From: Rugosibacter sp.
GTDB taxonomy: Bacteria > Pseudomonadota > Gammaproteobacteria > Burkholderiales > Rhodocyclaceae
Assembly: GCA_023257495.1 (NCBI GenBank)
Contig: JALRCC010000010.1
Location: forward strand, 1-6,803
Length of the DNA stretch: 6,803 nucleotides
Reading direction: 5' to 3'
Positions 1 to 6,803 of the stretch are shown here, piece by piece. The position numbers were made by a program, and so were the translations under genes. Under the pieces are notes generated by a model. The model made no database searches and was not told where the DNA came from. It saw only the letters and a program-made list of their open reading frames with translations. Numbering within the stretch: the first letter of the stretch is position 1; each line of letters starts with the position of its first letter.

Positions 1-894
1 CTGGATACTTTCAAAGAACTTGAGCGCCAAGGGTTCGAGGCGACTTATCTGGTGCCGCAAGACAATGGTCTGGTGTCCCCGGCGCAGTTTGCCGCAGCGC
101 TCCGTCCGGATACAGTGCTGGCTTCGGTGATGATGGTGAACAATGAAATCGGCGTGATACAGCCCATTGCTGAACTGGGTGAAATTTGTCGCGAAAAGGG
201 CGTGATTTTTCACGTTGATGCTGCGCAGGCAACGGGCAAAATGCCGATTGACCTGACAACGCTGAAGGTTGATCTGATGTCATTCAGCGCACATAAAACT
301 TACGGCCCGAAAGGTGTGGGTGCGTTGTATGTGCGTCGCAAACCACGTATCCGGTTAGAAGCGCAAATGCATGGCGGCGGACATGAGCGCGGGTTGCGTT
401 CCGGTACCTTGGCCACCCATCAGATCGTTGGCATGGGTGAGGCGTTTCGCCTTGCGCGGCTTGAGATGGCAACCGAAAATGAACGGATACGCATGCTGCG
501 TGATCGCCTGATGGAAGGGCTGATGGATATCGAAGAAATTTATGTCAATGGTGATTTGACTCAGCGTGTGCCACACAATCTCAACTTGAGTTTTAACTAT
601 GTCGAGGGTGAGTCGCTTATCATGGCGATCAAGGATATTGCCGTATCGAGCGGTTCTGCGTGTACTTCGGCTAGTCTTGAGCCTTCCTACGTGCTGCGTG
701 CGCTGGGGCGCTCGGATGAGTTGGCCCACAGCTCGATTCGCTTTACGTTGGGTCGATTTACGACGGAACAGGATGTCGATTTCACGATCAAATTGTTACA
801 CGAGAAAATTGGCAAGTTGCGTGAGTTGTCCCCTTTGTGGGATATGTTCAAGGAAGGAATCGATCTGAATACCGTGCAGTGGGCTGCGCACTGA
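1..894 (+). CDS. iscS: Cysteine desulfurase IscS (5' partial)
   Basis: PLP-dependent enzyme that converts L-cysteine to alanine and passes the sulfane sulfur to IscU and other acceptors in the cytoplasm. The frame is open from base 1; the 297 visible codons align with about residues 108-404 of E. coli IscS, so roughly 107 N-terminal residues lie upstream. A GTG at 52 is internal, not the start. Visible residues (partial numbering): Asn48 (N155 in E. coli), Asp73 and Gln76 in HVDAAQ (D180, Q183) and the Schiff-base lysine Lys99 in SFSAHK (K206). The active-site Cys221 in [15 protein letters not shown] corresponds to C328. The C-terminus, ending VQWAAH, matches the conserved tail that contacts IscU. 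Being followed by iscU and having the longer [13 protein letters not shown] loop mark it as the ISC-type enzyme, not NifS or SufS. Identification is essentially certain; only the missing N-terminus limits it. Confidence 0.98.
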   Translation: MDTFKELERQGFEATYLVPQDNGLVSPAQFAAALRPDTVLASVMMVNNEIGVIQPIAELGEICREKGVIFHVDAAQATGKMPIDLTTLKVDLMSFSAHKTYGPKGVGALYVRRKPRIRLEAQMHGGGHERGLRSGTLATHQIVGMGEAFRLARLEMATENERIRMLRDRLMEGLMDIEEIYVNGDLTQRVPHNLNLSFNYVEGESLIMAIKDIAVSSGSACTSASLEPSYVLRALGRSDELAHSSIRFTLGRFTTEQDVDFTIKLLHEKIGKLRELSPLWDMFKEGIDLNTVQWAAH

Positions 895-994
895 TCGCGT
901 GTGAGGTTGATACGCAGCCCGGTGGGCCGTATCGCCTGATTTGATGGCGATAGTGATTAAACAAAGAAATATTGAAAATTGAAGGAGTAAAAAA
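895..994 (+). promoter_or_regulatory. Structured iscS-iscU spacer with two overlapping hairpins
   Basis: This is the only long gap inside the isc cluster. The first hairpin spans 909-933: GATACG (909-914) pairs with CGTATC (928-933), then after a two-base CA bulge GCCC (917-920) pairs with GGGC (924-927) around a three-base loop. The second spans 931-951: ATCGCC (931-936) pairs with GGCGAT (946-951) across a nine-base loop. They share bases 931-933, so they cannot both form completely. No T-run follows either, so neither is a classical terminator. In E. coli the corresponding spacer holds structure that protects the iscRS part of the mRNA when the sRNA RyhB triggers decay of the iscUA part; a similar role here is inference from position and foldability only. 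Confidence 0.5.
982..987 (+). promoter_or_regulatory. Strong ribosome binding site of iscU
   Basis: AAGGAG lies seven bases before the iscU ATG at 995, in an A-rich unstructured context. It is among the best Shine-Dalgarno matches in the operon and fits high production of the scaffold protein. Confidence 0.85.
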
Positions 995-1378
995 ATGGCA
1001 TACAGCGAAAAAGTACTGGATCATTACGAAAACCCGCGTAACGTGGGTTCTTTCAACAAGGAAGATGACAACGTGGCAACCGGTATGGTCGGCGCGCCTG
1101 CCTGTGGCGATGTGATGAAGCTGCAAATCAAGGTAGGCAAGAACGGCATTATCGAAGATGCCAAATTTAAAACCTATGGTTGTGGCTCAGCCATTGCTTC
1201 GTCTTCCCTGGTGACTGAATGGGTCAAGGGCAAGACGTTGGATCAGGCGCTGGAAATCAAGAACACGCAGATCGCCGAGGAATTGGCTTTGCCCCCGGTA
1301 AAAATCCATTGTTCGATTCTGGCAGAGGATGCAATCAAGGCAGCCGTTGCTGATTACAAGCAAAAGAGGGGTGGCTGA
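995..1378 (+). CDS. iscU: Iron-sulfur cluster scaffold protein IscU
   Basis: Scaffold on which [2Fe-2S] (and by reductive coupling [4Fe-4S]) clusters are built from IscS sulfur and iron, before transfer to apo-proteins with HscBA help. At 127 residues it is the standard length for short IscU. The three cluster cysteines are Cys37 (in PACGD, with the labile-cluster aspartate Asp39), Cys63 (in YGCGSA) and Cys106 (in KIHCS). The LPPVK motif recognised by the HscA substrate-binding domain is at residues 99-103. Tyr3 near the N-terminus is present. No NifU-type C-terminal domain is attached. The ATG has an excellent RBS, and the N-terminus [18 protein letters not shown] is typical of the family. 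It stops two bases before iscA begins, so the two are surely co-transcribed. Confidence 0.99.
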   Translation: MAYSEKVLDHYENPRNVGSFNKEDDNVATGMVGAPACGDVMKLQIKVGKNGIIEDAKFKTYGCGSAIASSSLVTEWVKGKTLDQALEIKNTQIAEELALPPVKIHCSILAEDAIKAAVADYKQKRGG

Positions 1379-1380
1379 TC

Positions 1381-1710
1381 ATGTCAGTTACCTTGTCCGA
1401 GCCAGCAGCGCAGCATGTCGCGGGGTTTCTTGCCAAGCGTGGCAAGGGAGTCGGCATTCGTCTTGGCGTCAAGACTTCCGGGTGTTCTGGCTTGGCCTAC
1501 AAGCTGGAGTTTGCAGATGATGCATTGCCTGAAGATCTGATATTTGAAAGCCACGGCGTCAAGGTGCTGATCGACCCTAAAAGTCTGCCGTATCTTGAAG
1601 GAACGGAGTTGGACTATACGAAAGAAGGCATGAATGAGGGGTTTAAGTTCAATAATCCCAATGTCAAAGGCGAGTGCGGTTGCGGCGAGTCGTTTACAAC
1701 AACGACTTGA
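1381..1710 (+). CDS. iscA: A-type iron-sulfur carrier IscA
   Basis: Small HesB/IscA-family protein that binds iron or Fe-S clusters and delivers them, especially [4Fe-4S], to target enzymes. It has 109 residues; E. coli IscA has 107. The three conserved ligand cysteines sit at the E. coli positions: Cys35 in TSGCSGLAY, and Cys99 and Cys101 in the ECGCGESF tail. The ATG follows the iscU stop by two bases; a purine-rich AGAGGGG at 1365-1371, inside the end of iscU, serves as RBS. The position directly after iscU separates it from the paralogues ErpA and SufA. The only small difference is the C-terminal TTTT extension beyond the conserved SF. Confidence 0.97.
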   Translation: MSVTLSEPAAQHVAGFLAKRGKGVGIRLGVKTSGCSGLAYKLEFADDALPEDLIFESHGVKVLIDPKSLPYLEGTELDYTKEGMNEGFKFNNPNVKGECGCGESFTTTT

Positions 1711-1720
1711 TTGGCGGGCC

Positions 1721-2275
1721 ATGCGTTCAGAAAACTCCGTGCTCGGATCCGATTTTTCGGCGGATCACTTTGCGTTGCTGGATTTGCCGCGCCAGCAAGC
1801 GTTGAATGGTGCCGAGCTTGATCAGAAATTTCGCAGCCTGCAGGCCTTGGTTCATCCTGACCATCATGTGCAGGCAGGTGATGCGCAACGGCGCTTGGCC
1901 ATGCAGTGGGCAACCCGCGTGAATGAAGCCTACCAGGTACTGAAGTCTCCTGGATCACGCGCACTTTATTTGCTGACTTTGCTGGGTGTTGATCCGCAGG
2001 TGGAAAACAATACGGCAATGCCGGTCGAATTTCTGATGCAACAGATGGAATTGCGTGAAGAGGTCATGGCCGCACGAGGCGCGGGCGATGAAGCTTTTCT
2101 GGAAACTGCCCACGAGACATTGCAGCGTGAGATTACTGGATGTCATCAACAGTTGGTTGCGCTGATCGATCAACAGAAAGATTACAAAACAGCTGCTGAA
2201 CTTGTGCGCAAGCTCATGTTTCAGGAAAAGCTATTACATGAAATTAATGACGCGCTCGAAGCCGTCGACCCTTAA
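1721..2275 (+). CDS. hscB: J-domain co-chaperone HscB (Hsc20)
   Basis: Co-chaperone that binds IscU and stimulates the ATPase of HscA for cluster release. The chosen start gives 184 residues; E. coli HscB has 171. The N-terminal J-domain carries the diagnostic HPD triad at residues 45-47 (LVHPDHH) and the helix [19 protein letters not shown] after it. The C-terminal three-helix domain holds the IscU-contact stretch [11 protein letters not shown] at 104-114, close to the FLMEQLELREE of E. coli. ATG 1721 lies ten bases after the iscA stop; a GGCGGG sits only two bases before it, too close to be a normal Shine-Dalgarno, so translation may depend on coupling to iscA. A farther in-frame ATG at 1634 would overlap iscA by 77 bases and add 29 non-family residues. 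The roughly 13-residue N-terminal extension has no zinc-binding cysteines. Confidence 0.96.
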   Translation: MRSENSVLGSDFSADHFALLDLPRQQALNGAELDQKFRSLQALVHPDHHVQAGDAQRRLAMQWATRVNEAYQVLKSPGSRALYLLTLLGVDPQVENNTAMPVEFLMQQMELREEVMAARGAGDEAFLETAHETLQREITGCHQQLVALIDQQKDYKTAAELVRKLMFQEKLLHEINDALEAVDP

Positions 2276-2283
2276 AAAATACT

Positions 2284-4152
2284 ATGGTTCTTTTGCAAAT
2301 TGCTGAACCGGGTGAGTCGGTCGCGCCTCACCAGCATCGCCTGGCGGTTGGCATTGATCTTGGTACAACGAATTCGCTGGTGGCAACCGTGCGTAGTGGA
2401 ATGAGTGTGGTGTTGAACGATGAAAAAGGCCACCCGTTGCTACCCTCGGTGGTTCGTTATACGGCTGACGGCACTGTTGGCGTTGGCTATGTTGCGGAGC
2501 CTTGGAAATCGGTCGATCCAAAAAATACGATAGTGTCAGTCAAACGTTTCATGGGACGAGGGCGTGCGGATATTGTGCATAAAGAAACCCTGCCCTACGA
2601 TTTTGTCGATGCTGACGGTATGGTCAAGATCAAGACGGTGGCGGGCATCAAAAGCCCGGTAGAGGTCTCGGCAGACATTCTCAAGACCTTGCGTTTGCGT
2701 GCTCAGGCTGCGTTGGGTGGCGAGCTTACCGGTGCAGTGATTACCGTTCCCGCTTATTTTGATGATGCGCAACGCCAGGCAACCAAGGACGCCGCGCAGC
2801 TGGCAGGCTTGAATGTGCTGCGCTTGTTGAATGAACCAACAGCTGCAGCAATTGCCTATGGCCTGGATAATGCGGCTGAAGGTATTTATGCCGTTTTCGA
2901 TCTGGGCGGAGGCACATTTGATATTTCAATTTTGCGTCTTGCCAAAGGCATTTTTGAGGTGCTCGCAACCGGTGGAGATTCCGCGCTGGGTGGAGACGAT
3001 TTTGATCATCGCGTGTTTTGCTGGATCAGCGAACAAGCTGGGCTTAAGCCGCTAACAGTGCACGATACGCGTCTGTTACAAGCGCATGCGCGCGAAGCCA
3101 AGGAATATCTTTCGCAACATGGCGAGGCACCGATTACCGTCAAGCTCAGCAGTGGCGAATATGTTGATTTGGTGCTTACTACCGACGTATTCACCGAAAT
3201 CACAGGCACGCTGGTGCAAAAAACATTATCCGCTACCAAAAAAGCGCTGCGCGATGCAGGCTTGACCGTTGCTGAAGTGCGTGGCGTGGTGATGGTGGGT
3301 GGTTCAACGCGTATGCCGCAAATTCAGCGTGCTGTGGGTGAGTTTTTCAAACAGGAACCACTGAATAATCTTGACCCGGATAAAGTGGTTGCGCTGGGTG
3401 CTGCGATGCAGGCGAATCTGCTGGCCGGCAATCGGACGGCGGGTGATGACTGGTTATTGCTGGATGTGATTCCTTTGTCCCTGGGTTTGGAAACCATGGG
3501 TGGGCTGGTTGAGAAAGTCATCCCGCGCAATTCGACCATACCTGTTGCACGAGCTCAGGAATTCACGACATTCAAAGATGGCCAAACGGCCATGTCTGTC
3601 CATGTAGTACAAGGCGAACGTGATCTGGTTTCAGTCTGTCGCAGTTTGGCGCGGTTTGAGCTGCGCGGCATTCCTCCCCTGGTGGCAGGTGCGGCGCGCA
3701 TACGTGTCACTTTCCAGGTGGATGCTGACGGGCTGCTTTCGGTTTCGGCGCGTGAGCAGACCACGGGGCATGAGGCGCGGATTGAAGTTAAACCATCCTA
3801 CGGCCTAACGGACAACGAGATTGGCGAGATGCTTAAAGATAGTTTCTCGCATGCGCGTGAAGATGCTTCCTTGCGGGCGTTGCGCGAGCTTCAGGTTGAA
3901 GCCAGGCGCTTGCTCGAGGCCATTCAGTCTGCCTTGATGGACAGCGCCGATATTCTTTCAGTGGATGAACGCGTGCGTATTGATGCGGCCATGCTACATC
4001 TGCAAAATGTGATGGATAGCGATGACCGTCCGGCAATCGATGTAGCCATGAAAGCACTCAACGATGCAACCGATGAATTTGCTGCACGACGGATGAATCA
4101 AAGCGTGCAGCAAGCCCTCGCCGGAAAAAATATTGATCAGGTAACGTTATGA
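2284..4152 (+). CDS. hscA: Hsp70-type chaperone HscA (Hsc66)
   Basis: Specialised Hsp70 that uses ATP to pull on the LPPVK motif of IscU and promote cluster transfer. It has 622 residues (E. coli 616), full length. The ATPase domain shows GIDLGTTNS at 23-31, [11 protein letters not shown] at 183-193 and the phosphate-binding DLGGGTFD at 206-213. The interdomain linker [10 protein letters not shown] spans about 391-400; it is the HscA version rather than the VTPLSLG-type linker of DnaK. The substrate-binding domain follows ([16 protein letters not shown]), with a C-terminal helical lid ending in [14 protein letters not shown]. It lacks the DnaK EEVD-type tail. The start is fixed by the match of [10 protein letters not shown] to E. 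coli MALLQISEPG. No Shine-Dalgarno is visible in the eight-base gap after hscB, so coupled or low-level initiation is likely. It shares an ATGA overlap with fdx. Confidence 0.98.
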   Translation: MVLLQIAEPGESVAPHQHRLAVGIDLGTTNSLVATVRSGMSVVLNDEKGHPLLPSVVRYTADGTVGVGYVAEPWKSVDPKNTIVSVKRFMGRGRADIVHKETLPYDFVDADGMVKIKTVAGIKSPVEVSADILKTLRLRAQAALGGELTGAVITVPAYFDDAQRQATKDAAQLAGLNVLRLLNEPTAAAIAYGLDNAAEGIYAVFDLGGGTFDISILRLAKGIFEVLATGGDSALGGDDFDHRVFCWISEQAGLKPLTVHDTRLLQAHAREAKEYLSQHGEAPITVKLSSGEYVDLVLTTDVFTEITGTLVQKTLSATKKALRDAGLTVAEVRGVVMVGGSTRMPQIQRAVGEFFKQEPLNNLDPDKVVALGAAMQANLLAGNRTAGDDWLLLDVIPLSLGLETMGGLVEKVIPRNSTIPVARAQEFTTFKDGQTAMSVHVVQGERDLVSVCRSLARFELRGIPPLVAGAARIRVTFQVDADGLLSVSAREQTTGHEARIEVKPSYGLTDNEIGEMLKDSFSHAREDASLRALRELQVEARRLLEAIQSALMDSADILSVDERVRIDAAMLHLQNVMDSDDRPAIDVAMKALNDATDEFAARRMNQSVQQALAGKNIDQVTL

Positions 4153-4490
4153 CGCAAATAATCGTTTTGCCCCATCCCGAGTTGTGTCCTGAGGGTTCTG
4201 TCATTGAGGCGGCTGCTGGTAGCTCGGTGTGCGATGCCTTGCTTGAAAATGATATCGACATTGAGCATGCCTGTGAAAAATCCTGCGCTTGCACGACTTG
4301 TCATGTGGTGGTGCGTGAGGGGTTTGCATCCCTGACGCCTGCCGAAGAACTGGAAGAAGATATGCTCGATAAAGCCTGGGGGCTGGAGCCGAATTCACGG
4401 CTTTCCTGTCAGGCCATTGTGGGCATGACGCCCCTGGTGATTGAAATACCCAAATACACCATCAACATGGTCAAGGAGGGCAAGCGATGA
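4149..4490 (+). CDS. fdx: ISC-type [2Fe-2S] ferredoxin
   Basis: Adrenodoxin-like ferredoxin that supplies electrons for sulfur reduction and cluster assembly on IscU. It has 113 residues (E. coli Fdx 111). The four cluster ligands are Cys42, Cys48 and Cys51 in [11 protein letters not shown], and Cys87 in RLSCQA; the extra non-ligand Cys46 typical of ISC ferredoxins is present. The acidic stretch [16 protein letters not shown] (66-81) is the usual partner-binding surface. The C-terminal [13 protein letters not shown] fits the family. The ATG overlaps the hscA stop as ATGA, with only a weak AGGT (4139-4142) as RBS, implying translational coupling. The gene end overlaps iscX in the same way. Confidence 0.98.
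   Translation: MTQIIVLPHPELCPEGSVIEAAAGSSVCDALLENDIDIEHACEKSCACTTCHVVVREGFASLTPAEELEEDMLDKAWGLEPNSRLSCQAIVGMTPLVIEIPKYTINMVKEGKR
4473..4480 (+). promoter_or_regulatory. Strong ribosome binding site of iscX
   Basis: AAGGAGGG within the 3' end of fdx lies six bases before the iscX ATG at 4487. It fixes the iscX start and suggests efficient independent initiation despite the four-base overlap. Confidence 0.85.
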
Positions 4491-4681
4491 AATGGACAGA
4501 TAGCCTGGATGTTGCACTGGCGCTGATGGATATTCATCCGGAGGTCGATCCCGCGCGTATCAATTTTGTTGACTTGATGAATTGGGTTCTGGCTTTGCCG
4601 GGCTTTGAGGAAGATGCAACGCATTGTGGTGAAAAAAAGCTGGAGGCTATTCAGCAGGCATGGATAGATGAGGCTGAATAA
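4487..4681 (+). CDS. iscX: Fe-S assembly protein IscX (YfhJ)
   Basis: Small acidic protein of the ISC operon that binds IscS, competes with frataxin CyaY for the same site, and modulates cluster assembly; it has also been proposed as an iron donor. It has 64 residues (E. coli 66). The family pattern is clear: [12 protein letters not shown] near the N-terminus, the PEVDPARINFVDL segment, the acidic GFEEDATHCGEKKLEAI, and the terminal AWIDEAE, matching VWLDEAE of E. coli. It starts within the fdx stop codon (ATGA overlap) and is the last gene of the canonical operon. One cysteine (Cys47) is present; it is not a family hallmark. Confidence 0.96.
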   Translation: MKWTDSLDVALALMDIHPEVDPARINFVDLMNWVLALPGFEEDATHCGEKKLEAIQQAWIDEAE

Positions 4682-4698
4682 AGCCAGTTGAACGTTTC

Positions 4699-5487
4699 AT
4701 GTTGATAGACACCCATTGCCATCTTGACGCCGCAGAATTTGACGCCGACCGCGAAACGGTTGCTCAGGCAGCAAGGCAATCCAATGTGTCGATCATCGTT
4801 GTGCCAGCCGTCGAACGGGCAAACTTTGGAGCAGTGGCCTCGGTTTGCCGTGAGCATCCGGGGTGCGTGGCAGCGTATGGAATCCATCCGTTATACGTTG
4901 CCAAAGCGCACGAAGAAGATCTTCAGGTCTTGCGTGACACTGTTGCCAGAGAACAACCGGTCGCGGTCGGTGAAATTGGCCTGGATCGTTTCGTTGCAGA
5001 GCGTGATGACACACAGCAGCTTCATTATTTTGTCGAACAACTTAACCTTGCGAAGGCAGCTGACTTGCCGGTTTTATTGCATGTGCGTCGTGCCATTGAC
5101 CAGATTTTGCAGCAGCTGCGACGCGTGAAGGTGTGCGGAGGTATAGCGCATGCCTTTAATGGCAGCTCGCAGCAGGCAGAAGAATTCATCAAGCTAGGCT
5201 TTAAGCTGGGCTTTGGCGGGGCGATGACTTTTCCTCGTGCGCATCGCATCCGCAAACTGGCGGCGACGCTTCCGCTAGACGCTATTGTGCTGGAAACCGA
5301 TGCGCCGGATATATCCCCGGAATGGAAAGTCGGCGCTCGCAACACGCCGGATCAATTGCCGCGTATCGCCCAAACACTGGCTTTGCTGCGCGGTGTTCCT
5401 CTTTCAGTGATTGCTGAAGCAACCACAGCGAATGCAGTCGCTGTTTTACCCCGGCTTAGTCCGGCTCATTTGATGTTTACCCCGTAA
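4699..5487 (+). CDS. TatD-family metal-dependent hydrolase, YjjV-like
   Basis: Member of the TatD TIM-barrel metallohydrolases, several of which are metal-dependent DNases or exonucleases; the substrate of this subgroup is not settled. It has 262 residues, a normal length. All expected metal ligands are visible: His6 and His8 in DTHCHLD, Glu92 in GEIGLD, His128 in LLHVRRA, His151 in AHAFNGS and Asp201 in [22 protein letters not shown] and GGAMTFPRA resemble E. coli YjjV more than TatD or YcfH. The ATG 17 bases after iscX gives the usual MLIDTHCH start, but no Shine-Dalgarno is visible. The short gap and absence of a terminator suggest co-transcription with the isc genes. There is no known functional link to cluster assembly, so it may be a passenger. 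Confidence 0.93.
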   Translation: MLIDTHCHLDAAEFDADRETVAQAARQSNVSIIVVPAVERANFGAVASVCREHPGCVAAYGIHPLYVAKAHEEDLQVLRDTVAREQPVAVGEIGLDRFVAERDDTQQLHYFVEQLNLAKAADLPVLLHVRRAIDQILQQLRRVKVCGGIAHAFNGSSQQAEEFIKLGFKLGFGGAMTFPRAHRIRKLAATLPLDAIVLETDAPDISPEWKVGARNTPDQLPRIAQTLALLRGVPLSVIAEATTANAVAVLPRLSPAHLMFTP

Positions 5488-5495
5488 CCCCAACC

Positions 5496-5500
5496 AGGAG
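5496..5500 (+). promoter_or_regulatory. Ribosome binding site of tpx
   Basis: AGGAG six bases before ATG 5507, in the 19-base gap after the tatD-like gene. It is a strong site, supporting the start chosen for tpx. Confidence 0.8.
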
Positions 5501-5506
5501 ATCACC

Positions 5507-6007
5507 ATGAGTACTGTCAATTTTCACGGCAACCCTATCCGCCTTAATGGCACACTACCCAAAGCTGGCGCTAAATCGCCCGATTTTCAGCTGACCAGTG
5601 GCGCGCTTGCCGATGTGTCATTGAAGGACTTTGCCGGTAAGCGCAAAGTGCTGAATATCGTGCCTAGCCTGGATACGCCAACGTGTGCGACATCCACGCG
5701 TAAATTCAACGAGCTGGCTGCGAAACTGCCCAATACCGTCATTCTGGCTGTTTCAGCCGATTTGCCGTTTGCTGCCAAGCGTTTTTGCGATATGGAGGGA
5801 ATCACGAATGTCGCGCATTTATCCACCTTCCGCCATCCTGAGTTTCTGGCAGCCTGGGGCGTTGGTCTGGCTGAAGGCCCTCTGGCCGGTTTGACAACGC
5901 GTGCCATTGTGGTTCTTGATGCCAATGATCAAGTCGTGCATAGCGAACTCGTCGCTGAAATTGGCGACGAACCTAACTACGATGCGGTATTGAAGGTGCT
6001 TGCTTAA
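5507..6007 (+). CDS. tpx: Thiol peroxidase Tpx (2-Cys peroxiredoxin)
   Basis: Thioredoxin-dependent atypical 2-Cys peroxiredoxin that reduces hydrogen peroxide and, preferentially, organic hydroperoxides. It has 166 residues (E. coli 168). The peroxidatic Cys60 lies in [16 protein letters not shown] with the catalytic Thr57 (TxxC motif). The resolving Cys94 in [10 protein letters not shown] is 34 residues on, as in E. coli (C61/C95). [19 protein letters not shown] and LSTFRHPEF are strongly family-specific. The start has a good RBS and gives the typical [11 protein letters not shown]-terminus. The gene lies 19 bases after the tatD-like gene and is closed by a strong terminator, making it the probable last gene of the extended isc transcript. 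A peroxidase here could protect oxidation-sensitive cluster assembly, which is inference. Confidence 0.97.
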   Translation: MSTVNFHGNPIRLNGTLPKAGAKSPDFQLTSGALADVSLKDFAGKRKVLNIVPSLDTPTCATSTRKFNELAAKLPNTVILAVSADLPFAAKRFCDMEGITNVAHLSTFRHPEFLAAWGVGLAEGPLAGLTTRAIVVLDANDQVVHSELVAEIGDEPNYDAVLKVLA

Positions 6008-6034
6008 AGCCTGTCAGACAGCAAAACAAAGCTG

Positions 6035-6085
6035 AAAAGACGCCGGACACGACAGACATGAAGTTTGTCGTGTCCGGCGTTTTTT
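6035..6085 (+). terminator. Rho-independent terminator after tpx
   Basis: A perfect 15-base-pair GC-rich stem, ACGCCGGACACGACA (6040-6054) with its complement at 6066-6080, is followed directly by a run of six T (6080-6085). The stem can extend inward by three pairs (one G-U), leaving a five-base ATGAA loop. It can also extend outward by pairing AAAAG (6035-6039) with the T-run, which gives it some bidirectional character. It begins 27 bases after the tpx stop and separates the isc-tatD-tpx group from etfB. Confidence 0.93.
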
Positions 6086-6200
6086 GTTGATTGATGACGG
6101 TAGTCCGGATGGTTTCCACTGTAGGTAAGCGATAGGCTAAAATCGAGCGCTAAATTGTCCAGCAAGTGACAATAAATTTTATTCAGTTTAGGAGATTGAC
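6086..6200 (+). promoter_or_regulatory. tpx-etfB intergenic region, likely promoter of etfB
   Basis: Because a strong terminator precedes it, etfB should have its own promoter here, but none is convincing. TAAAAT (6138-6143) could be a -10 box, with only a poor TTTCCA (6113-6118) at 19 bases as -35. An inverted repeat, ATTGTC (6154-6159) and GACAAT (6168-6173) with an eight-base spacer, lies between this possible promoter and the RBS. It could be an operator half-site pair or a weak leader hairpin. No ORF is visible in this stretch. Confidence 0.35.
6190..6194 (+). promoter_or_regulatory. Ribosome binding site deciding the etfB TTG start
   Basis: AGGAG (within TTTAGGAGA) lies six bases before TTG 6201. 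This spacing, with the family N-terminus encoded directly after it, selects TTG as the start codon; there is no in-frame ATG nearby that would preserve the conserved first residues. Confidence 0.85.
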
Positions 6201-6803
6201 TTGAAAATTCTCGTCCCGGTCAAGCGTGTGATTGACTTCAACATTAAAGTCCGTGTCAAGGCGGATAACACCGGCGTTGATCTGGCAAACGTCAAAATGG
6301 CCATGAATCCTTTTGACGAAATTGCCGTTGAAGAGGCGTTACGTTTGAAAGAGGCGGGCGTGGCTACCGAAGTGGTTGCCATTTCTTGTGGTGTCACCGC
6401 GTGTCAGGAAACCTTGCGCACGGCCATGGCCCTGGGCGCTGACCGAGGCATTCTGGTTGAAACCGACGTGGAATTGCAGCCACTGGCAGTTGCCAAGCTG
6501 CTCAAGGCGATCGCACTTAACGAAACTCCGCAGTTGATTATTCTGGGCAAACAGGCCATTGACGATGACGCTAACCAAACTGGCCAAATGCTGGCAGCGT
6601 TAATGGGCTGGTCGCAAGCGACATTCGCTTCCAAAGTCGTCGTGGACGCCGCTGCAGGTTCTGTGACCGTGACGCGCGAAGTGGATGGCGGATCCGAAAC
6701 GCTGGCACTGAGCTTGCCCGCCATTGTGACGACCGACTTGCGGCTGAACGAGCCGCGCTATGCCACCCTGCCCAACATCATGAAGGCCAAGAAAAAACCG
6801 CTG
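6201..6803 (+). CDS. etfB: Electron transfer flavoprotein beta subunit (3' partial)
   Basis: Beta subunit of the heterodimeric ETF, which accepts electrons from acyl-CoA and other dehydrogenases and passes them to ETF:quinone oxidoreductase; in this family the beta subunit binds AMP structurally while FAD sits mainly in alpha. The 201 visible codons run off the window; the family is about 250 residues, so about 50 are missing. The start is TTG, giving [14 protein letters not shown]. Family hallmarks are [17 protein letters not shown] (36-52), the adenine-nucleotide segment [13 protein letters not shown] (117-129), and the ETF-beta signature [18 protein letters not shown] (157-174). These are followed by [19 protein letters not shown] at the window end. 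A downstream etfA is expected but not visible. The gene lies beyond the tpx terminator, so it is a separate unit with no evident link to the isc genes. Confidence 0.96.
   Translation, partial: MKILVPVKRVIDFNIKVRVKADNTGVDLANVKMAMNPFDEIAVEEALRLKEAGVATEVVAISCGVTACQETLRTAMALGADRGILVETDVELQPLAVAKLLKAIALNETPQLIILGKQAIDDDANQTGQMLAALMGWSQATFASKVVVDAAAGSVTVTREVDGGSETLALSLPAIVTTDLRLNEPRYATLPNIMKAKKKPL

Noticed and set aside
11..729. Antisense open frames opposite iscS
   Set aside because: They are low-complexity shadow translations of a strongly conserved gene, with no RBS or recognisable domain.
1634..1720. Upstream in-frame ATG that would lengthen HscB to 213 residues
   Set aside because: It lies deep within iscA, adds 29 residues read from iscA coding sequence in another frame, and resembles nothing in the HscB family.
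4724..5128. Open frame of 134 codons inside the tatD-like gene
   Set aside because: It overlaps, in another frame, a gene in which all metal-binding motifs are intact; its translation shows no family features.
6011..6021. Dyad CTGTC-A-GACAG just after tpx
   Set aside because: With a one-base centre it cannot form a useful hairpin, and the adjacent 15-bp terminator explains this region.
6155..6182. Possible promoter TTGTCC with 16 bases to TTTTAT upstream of etfB
   Set aside because: Transcription would start at about the RBS itself, leaving no room for a normal leader, and both boxes are poor matches.
1..6803. Possible undescribed system, mobile element, CRISPR array or tRNA in the window
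   Set aside because: Every substantial coding stretch is a recognised housekeeping family with intact key residues; no direct-repeat array, terminal inverted repeats, transposase or cloverleaf pattern was seen.

Overview
This window is a housekeeping chromosomal segment of a proteobacterium. The proteins look betaproteobacterial, perhaps Nitrosomonadales-like; this taxonomic guess rests on overall protein resemblance and gene order and could not be tested by a search. Base composition is moderate (about half GC by eye). All genes lie on the + strand, and both window ends cut through genes.

Positions 1-4681 hold the ISC iron-sulfur cluster assembly operon in its canonical order: iscS (5' end cut off), iscU, iscA, hscB, hscA, fdx, iscX. 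The usual first gene, the regulator iscR, would lie upstream and is not visible. IscS mobilises sulfur from cysteine, IscU is the scaffold, HscB and HscA form the co-chaperone/chaperone pair that releases the cluster, Fdx supplies electrons, IscA is an A-type carrier, and IscX is a small acidic iron-binding or modulatory protein. Every catalytic or ligand residue I checked in the visible parts is present, so the system looks functional and conventional. Genes are packed tightly (ATGA overlaps at hscA/fdx and fdx/iscX). The exception is a 100-base iscS-iscU spacer that can fold into two hairpins sharing three bases.

Positions 4699-6007 continue on the same strand with gaps of only 17 and 19 bases: a TatD/YjjV-type metal-dependent hydrolase and a thiol peroxidase (tpx). 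No terminator-like structure was seen before the strong hairpin plus T-run at 6035-6085, so the transcript probably runs from isc through tpx. Coupling a peroxidase to cluster assembly would make physiological sense, but co-transcription is an inference.

Positions 6086-6200 are a short intergenic region with a small inverted repeat and no convincing promoter. From 6201, a TTG-started etfB (electron transfer flavoprotein beta subunit) runs off the right end; etfA would be expected next.

I found no mobile element, CRISPR array, RNA gene or unknown protein family. The less ordinary points are regulatory: the structured iscS-iscU spacer, the uneven strength of ribosome binding sites along the operon, and the apparent tatD-tpx extension.
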